This document shows positions 4,989 through 8,018 of a stretch of 8,018 nt of DNA, piece after piece (position 1 is the stretch's first letter; each line of letters opens with the position of its first letter). The notes beneath the pieces were generated by a model, which was not told where the DNA came from, made no database searches, and saw only the letters and a list, made by a program, of their open reading frames with translations. This stretch comes from Moraxella equi (lineage in GTDB: Bacteria; Pseudomonadota; Gammaproteobacteria; Pseudomonadales; Moraxellaceae). The stretch lies in NCBI RefSeq assembly GCF_002027555.1, contig NZ_MXAP01000124.1, forward strand, positions 1 to 8,018, written 5' to 3'. Both the position numbers and the translations under genes were made by a program.

Positions 4989-7604
4989 CTAGAACTCATA
5001 GGTTAGCGATAACGCGTAGTTACGACCGGGGGCAGTATAGCGGTTAAAGCCATAGCCTTTGCCATCAACCATGCCGTTGATACTGGTTGTAGCAAACTGA
5101 CGTAAGGTTTCCCATGGAATGTATTTTTCATTGGTGATATTATAAATGCCTGCATTTAAAATCCAGTTTTTATCCTTGCCAAATTTCTTCGACCCATAAA
5201 CATCAAACAGTAGAGTGGATTTACTACGATTGACCACGTCATAGGTCTTGACCTCTTCTGTGTAGCCGTCCGCCACCCTATCAATTTTATAGTAATCGCC
5301 CACAGCGCTGTCATAATCATAAAAACCACCATAACTACAAAAACCTGCATAGAAAGTGCTATTACAATAAACTTTGTCTTCTTTGTATTTAAGTCTGGTG
5401 TCTAAATATTTGGCGTCGGAGGATTTTTTGGCCTGAGTATAACGCACCTTGCCATGAATCTCCCAGTCATTATTTGGGCTATAATAATTAAGACCAAGCA
5501 TGAACATACCTGGAACCGCCGCTAGGGTATTAACCTCTTTTACACCATTAAAATCAGTCATTACCAAAGCCTTGTCTTTGGAAAAATGATAATCAGCCGT
5601 CAAATCCAAATTCCCATCAAGTTTTGACCATGCCGAAAAATCAGCTTTCATGCCGAATTTTAAACCCTTAATCTCTGCCTCATCAAGATTGTTAGATTGT
5701 AAGCAGGTGTGATTTGAGCAGCCAAGCACTCGGTCATTGCGATTGCTATTCCAATATTTGGTGTGAATGAAGTCTTCGTATTTAGTTATATATCCACCCA
5801 AAGTCAAGGTAAGCTCATCTTTAGGCTTAAATTCCAGCTCCAGTTCATGCGTCAAAGACGTTTCAGGCTTTAGATTATAGTTTGGTACTTGCTCGTTGGC
5901 ATTAATGGTGAAGTTGCTATAAATCTGACTGACGGTTGGCGCTAAAAATCCTGTGCCAACTTTATAGCGTGCGGTCAGCCTATCCTCAATCAATTGGTAA
6001 TCAAGCATGGCATTCCAAGTAATGTGGTCGAACTTGCTTTCTTTGTTATGTGTGCCAGCACGATAGGCATCACAAAAAACAGACTGGGCGTTATTGCTCA
6101 CACAAGTGCCATAAGCCTTAGCATCTTCGGTCAAACTGGCTACTCTGCTACCAACCTTATCTCCTTGTAAATAGGGGCGATAATGCAAGTTATCATAACG
6201 CACACCCACCGCCGCCTTAAATCGGTCATTGAAATAGATGTTATCACCTAAAGCAAGATGATAAATGTCTTTCTTAGCATCAGGAAAAGCAAAGTTGACA
6301 AAACTGCCATCCACATCAAATTTATTATCCACATAATTTAAATAATGGGCGGTACTAGTATAGTCTTGCTTAGCACGACCGCCTGTCAGATAAAATTGAT
6401 GTTCACCCAATCTACCCCGGTCAAACGATGCCGAATCTAGTTTTAGACTCAGTTGTGCGCTGTCGTTAGTAATGGGGCGATATTCTCGATAAGATAATTC
6501 AGGATTGTTAATTTTTGAACGCCCAAAACCCAGATAATACTCCCAAGTGTCCGCCAGTCCCAATACTTCGCTTTTGGTATAGTCCAAGTTTAACTTACCC
6601 AACCAACGACTGGACTCTGGCAGGTACTGATAATTTACCCCGTAATTTTTAAGCTCCTCTTTATCATGCGCAAAACGCGTGCTTGAGCCGTTACGCGAGC
6701 CGTAAGTGTGCTTGCTTTGGGTGTTCATGTGATTGGTTTTTTCTTGATACATGCCATGTAAACCAACCCGATGATTATCATTAATATGATAATAAAATTT
6801 TGCAAGGGCGCTATCTTGCTCATGGACTAATGCATCGGGATGAACCAGACTGGTTGTGCCGTTAGGCATCTCATCAAGGCTAAACTCGTAAATTGGATTG
6901 AGTTTATTTTTATCATGGCGCTTCATGTCATGATTTTTCAGCTCATGACCCTCACGATGAGCATAATTTAACAAAAACTCCGCTTTATCATACACGCCTG
7001 CCAAGCCCACCGCGGTCAACAGCTCTTCGTTTTTGGTGGTGTAACCCACTTTGGCATAACCACCCAAATTACCATCGCCTCTTACCATACTGGCAGGTTC
7101 CTTAGTTTTATAAGCAACTGAACCCCCTATCGCACCAGAACCTGACAACAAGCTATCTGAACCTGCGGTAATGCTGACACCACCCATCATTTCAAGATCA
7201 GGGTTGAAGCGCCCCTCATATTGATAGCCATAAGGTGCAAAAATCTCATTTACCTCCACTTCAGGCAGTGCCACGCCATCGACATTCATTGCCACACGGT
7301 TGCCATCCACACCACGAATGGCAAAGCCTTTATTGCCATAACGACCCACTTCTGCCACATCTACTTCGGTGTTATAACGAACAAGGTCTTGGCTGTTTTG
7401 TACCATTTGTTCGTTGAGTTCACGGCGAGTTACAATGGTTTCGCCCACTTCCTCTTGGGGTGTGCGACTAATAGTAATCGTCTCATGTCCAAGATGAACT
7501 TTAGGTTCTGGGCTGTCATCAGCATGAGCCTGTATGGTGTGGCACATCATGGTGGGGATGAGTAGGGCGAGCAATGATTTTTTGGGGAAGTTGTATTGAC
7601 GCAT
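4989..7604 (-). CDS. TonB-dependent haemoglobin/transferrin/lactoferrin-family outer-membrane receptor
   Basis: This 871-aa outer-membrane receptor takes iron or haem from host proteins using TonB energy. The signal peptide is residues 1-28 (charged start, hydrophobic core, QAHA before DD). A TonB-box-like ETITI is at 41-45. The plug spans about 52-170, with FAIRGVDGNRVAMNVDGV (94-111) and ITAGSDSLLSGSGAIGGSVAYKT (145-167), which is typical of the haemoglobin/transferrin class. The large barrel ends in Phe871. The motifs GFLAPT (552-557) and PNYNLKPE (574-581) correspond to the FRAP and NPNL boxes of haem receptors, but no histidine lies between them. Cysteine pairs 501/511, 629/634 and 747/756 probably close surface loops. 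The ATG at 7604 precedes the signal peptide; its Shine-Dalgarno sequence is weak (AGG, 9 bases). A TTG 48 bases upstream is in frame but unlikely. No HpuA-type lipoprotein gene is adjacent, suggesting a single-component receptor. Haemoglobin is the likeliest ligand; transferrin or haem are alternatives. Confidence 0.82.
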   Translation of the reverse strand: MRQYNFPKKSLLALLIPTMMCHTIQAHADDSPEPKVHLGHETITISRTPQEEVGETIVTRRELNEQMVQNSQDLVRYNTEVDVAEVGRYGNKGFAIRGVDGNRVAMNVDGVALPEVEVNEIFAPYGYQYEGRFNPDLEMMGGVSITAGSDSLLSGSGAIGGSVAYKTKEPASMVRGDGNLGGYAKVGYTTKNEELLTAVGLAGVYDKAEFLLNYAHREGHELKNHDMKRHDKNKLNPIYEFSLDEMPNGTTSLVHPDALVHEQDSALAKFYYHINDNHRVGLHGMYQEKTNHMNTQSKHTYGSRNGSSTRFAHDKEELKNYGVNYQYLPESSRWLGKLNLDYTKSEVLGLADTWEYYLGFGRSKINNPELSYREYRPITNDSAQLSLKLDSASFDRGRLGEHQFYLTGGRAKQDYTSTAHYLNYVDNKFDVDGSFVNFAFPDAKKDIYHLALGDNIYFNDRFKAAVGVRYDNLHYRPYLQGDKVGSRVASLTEDAKAYGTCVSNNAQSVFCDAYRAGTHNKESKFDHITWNAMLDYQLIEDRLTARYKVGTGFLAPTVSQIYSNFTINANEQVPNYNLKPETSLTHELELEFKPKDELTLTLGGYITKYEDFIHTKYWNSNRNDRVLGCSNHTCLQSNNLDEAEIKGLKFGMKADFSAWSKLDGNLDLTADYHFSKDKALVMTDFNGVKEVNTLAAVPGMFMLGLNYYSPNNDWEIHGKVRYTQAKKSSDAKYLDTRLKYKEDKVYCNSTFYAGFCSYGGFYDYDSAVGDYYKIDRVADGYTEEVKTYDVVNRSKSTLLFDVYGSKKFGKDKNWILNAGIYNITNEKYIPWETLRQFATTSINGMVDGKGYGFNRYTAPGRNYALSLTYEF

Positions 7605-7664
7605 AGAGCTATGCCTATAAAAATAAAACAAAAGTCCTGTGGGTATTATCAAGCTGTAAGATTA

Positions 7665-7868
7665 GGGCGTGCCTGCCCTTTATAACACTATTCACAATTC
7701 AGATATATTTTAGAAATAAATTAATCGTTTTTGCATGAAAAATGGCTAAATCTTGTTTTTCATCGTCAAAAGCTTGTTTGATAGAACGACTATCAAGCTT
7801 CACTTTTTCCTTGAAAAACGGGCGATTTTTCTCATTTTTCATTGCAAATACAAAAGGCAGGCACGCCC
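7665..7868 (-). mobile_element. MITE-like element, copy 2 (204 bp, TA-flanked)
   Basis: This is the second copy of the element at 102-319, in opposite orientation. Its ends, GGGCGTGCCTGCC (7665-7677) and GGCAGGCACGCCC (7856-7868), are perfect 13-base inverted repeats, flanked by TA at 7663-7664 and 7869-7870. It shares 18- and 29-base identical blocks with copy 1 and lacks the extra AT/GC stretch copy 1 carries at about 138-155, which accounts for most of the length difference. An internal hairpin, TTGATAG/CTATCAA with a 5-base loop, lies at 7778-7796, and a TTTTT/AAAAA hairpin in the other arm is conserved with copy 1. It has no coding capacity. It sits 60 bases upstream of the haemoglobin-type receptor start, between that gene and its best promoter. 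Confidence 0.78.
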
Positions 7869-7895
7869 TACATACAAAATGACAACAAACAAGGC

Positions 7896-7924
7896 ATTTT
7901 ACCTTGAAAAATTATCTTTGTAAA
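7896..7924 (-). promoter_or_regulatory. Likely promoter of the haemoglobin-type receptor gene
   Basis: The minus strand has -35 TTTACA (7919-7924, five of six), a 17-base spacer and -10 TAAAAT (7896-7901, five of six). The start would be near 7889. The leader to the ATG at 7604 would be about 285 bases, of which 204 are the MITE; without it the leader would be about 80 bases. The -10 lies within an inverted repeat CAAGG...CCTTG (7890-7906). A fallback -10, GATAAT, lies nearer the gene at about 7645-7650 but lacks a -35. Confidence 0.55.
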
Positions 7925-7942
7925 TAATAACAGTTATTATTT
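7922..7942. promoter_or_regulatory. Perfect 10+1+10 palindrome, candidate Fur operator
   Basis: Arms AAATAATAAC and GTTATTATTT flank one central base. Aligned with the 19-bp Fur consensus built from GATAAT hexamers, the core matches 12 of 19 positions, and it overlaps the -35 of the receptor promoter, the position expected for an iron-dependent repressor. The receptor's iron or haem role supports Fur, but the central bases depart from the consensus, so a different dimeric regulator is possible. The remaining 76 bases to the right edge show nothing recognisable. Confidence 0.5.
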
Positions 7943-8018
7943 TTATATTTATTTGTAAAAATCTAGCAAATGCTTTTATTTGATGTTTGGGTGTTTATCG
8001 TTTAAAAAAATAAGCGTA

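Noticed and set aside
7221..7565. 114-codon open frame on the plus strand
   Set aside because: It is antisense to the plug domain of the haemoglobin-type receptor and has no supporting start signal.
102..7868. Classical composite transposon or genomic island inserted at the tRNA
   Set aside because: There is no transposase or integrase, no duplicated tRNA end and no long target duplication; the bracketing elements look like independent small insertions.
7950..7990. AGCA/TGCT inverted repeat near the right edge as a terminator
   Set aside because: The stem is only four pairs, the T run is interrupted, and there is no adjoining gene in the window.
1..8018. CRISPR array, riboswitch, toxin-antitoxin pair or phage genes
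   Set aside because: I saw no regularly spaced direct repeats, no recognisable riboswitch core, and no coding sequence of these types on either strand.

Overview
This 8.0-kb window looks like chromosomal DNA from a Gram-negative gammaproteobacterium, most likely Moraxellaceae and probably Moraxella. That placement is an inference from protein character (a ZnuD-type zinc receptor, a large haemoglobin-type TonB-dependent receptor, a DadA-like start) and the moderately AT-rich DNA; no search was run. Every gene I can support is on the minus strand, so transcription runs from high to low coordinates.

Layout, right to left (direction of transcription). Positions 7943-8018 hold AT-rich non-coding DNA with nothing I recognise. 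At 7896-7942 is a promoter whose -35 element is overlapped by a 10+1+10 palindrome resembling a Fur box. Positions 7665-7868 hold a 204-bp MITE-like element flanked by TA, placed inside the presumed leader of the next gene. Positions 4989-7604 encode an 871-aa TonB-dependent receptor of the haemoglobin/transferrin/lactoferrin class, closed by a strong intrinsic terminator. At 4896-4932 are a second promoter and a Zur-box-like palindrome in front of a ZnuD-type TonB-dependent zinc receptor (2407-4866, 819 aa). A tRNA-Leu(UAG) with its own promoter and terminator follows (2259-2343). Next comes a two-gene operon with a near-consensus promoter: an alpha/beta hydrolase (1259-2146) and a CPBP/CAAX-type membrane protease (407-1258), joined as TAAATG with no spacer. 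Positions 69-406 are non-coding and contain a second, inverted copy of the MITE (102-319), a stray 12-base copy of its terminus (347-358) and a weak promoter candidate. The first 22 codons of a DadA-like FAD oxidoreductase (1-68) run off the left edge.

How it works together: the two outer-membrane receptors would import iron or haem from host proteins and zinc, both powered by TonB, and each has a candidate metalloregulator operator of the expected kind (Fur-like and Zur-like). This is a nutrient-metal acquisition locus typical of mucosal colonisers. The hydrolase/CPBP pair is a separate transcription unit with no clear link to metals.

The least expected feature is the pair of related 204-218-bp elements, in opposite orientation, bracketing the whole segment. 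They share terminal inverted repeats of the form GGGYGTGCCTGCC...GGYAGGCACGCCC next to TA dinucleotides. Each lies just upstream of a start codon, where it may alter expression.
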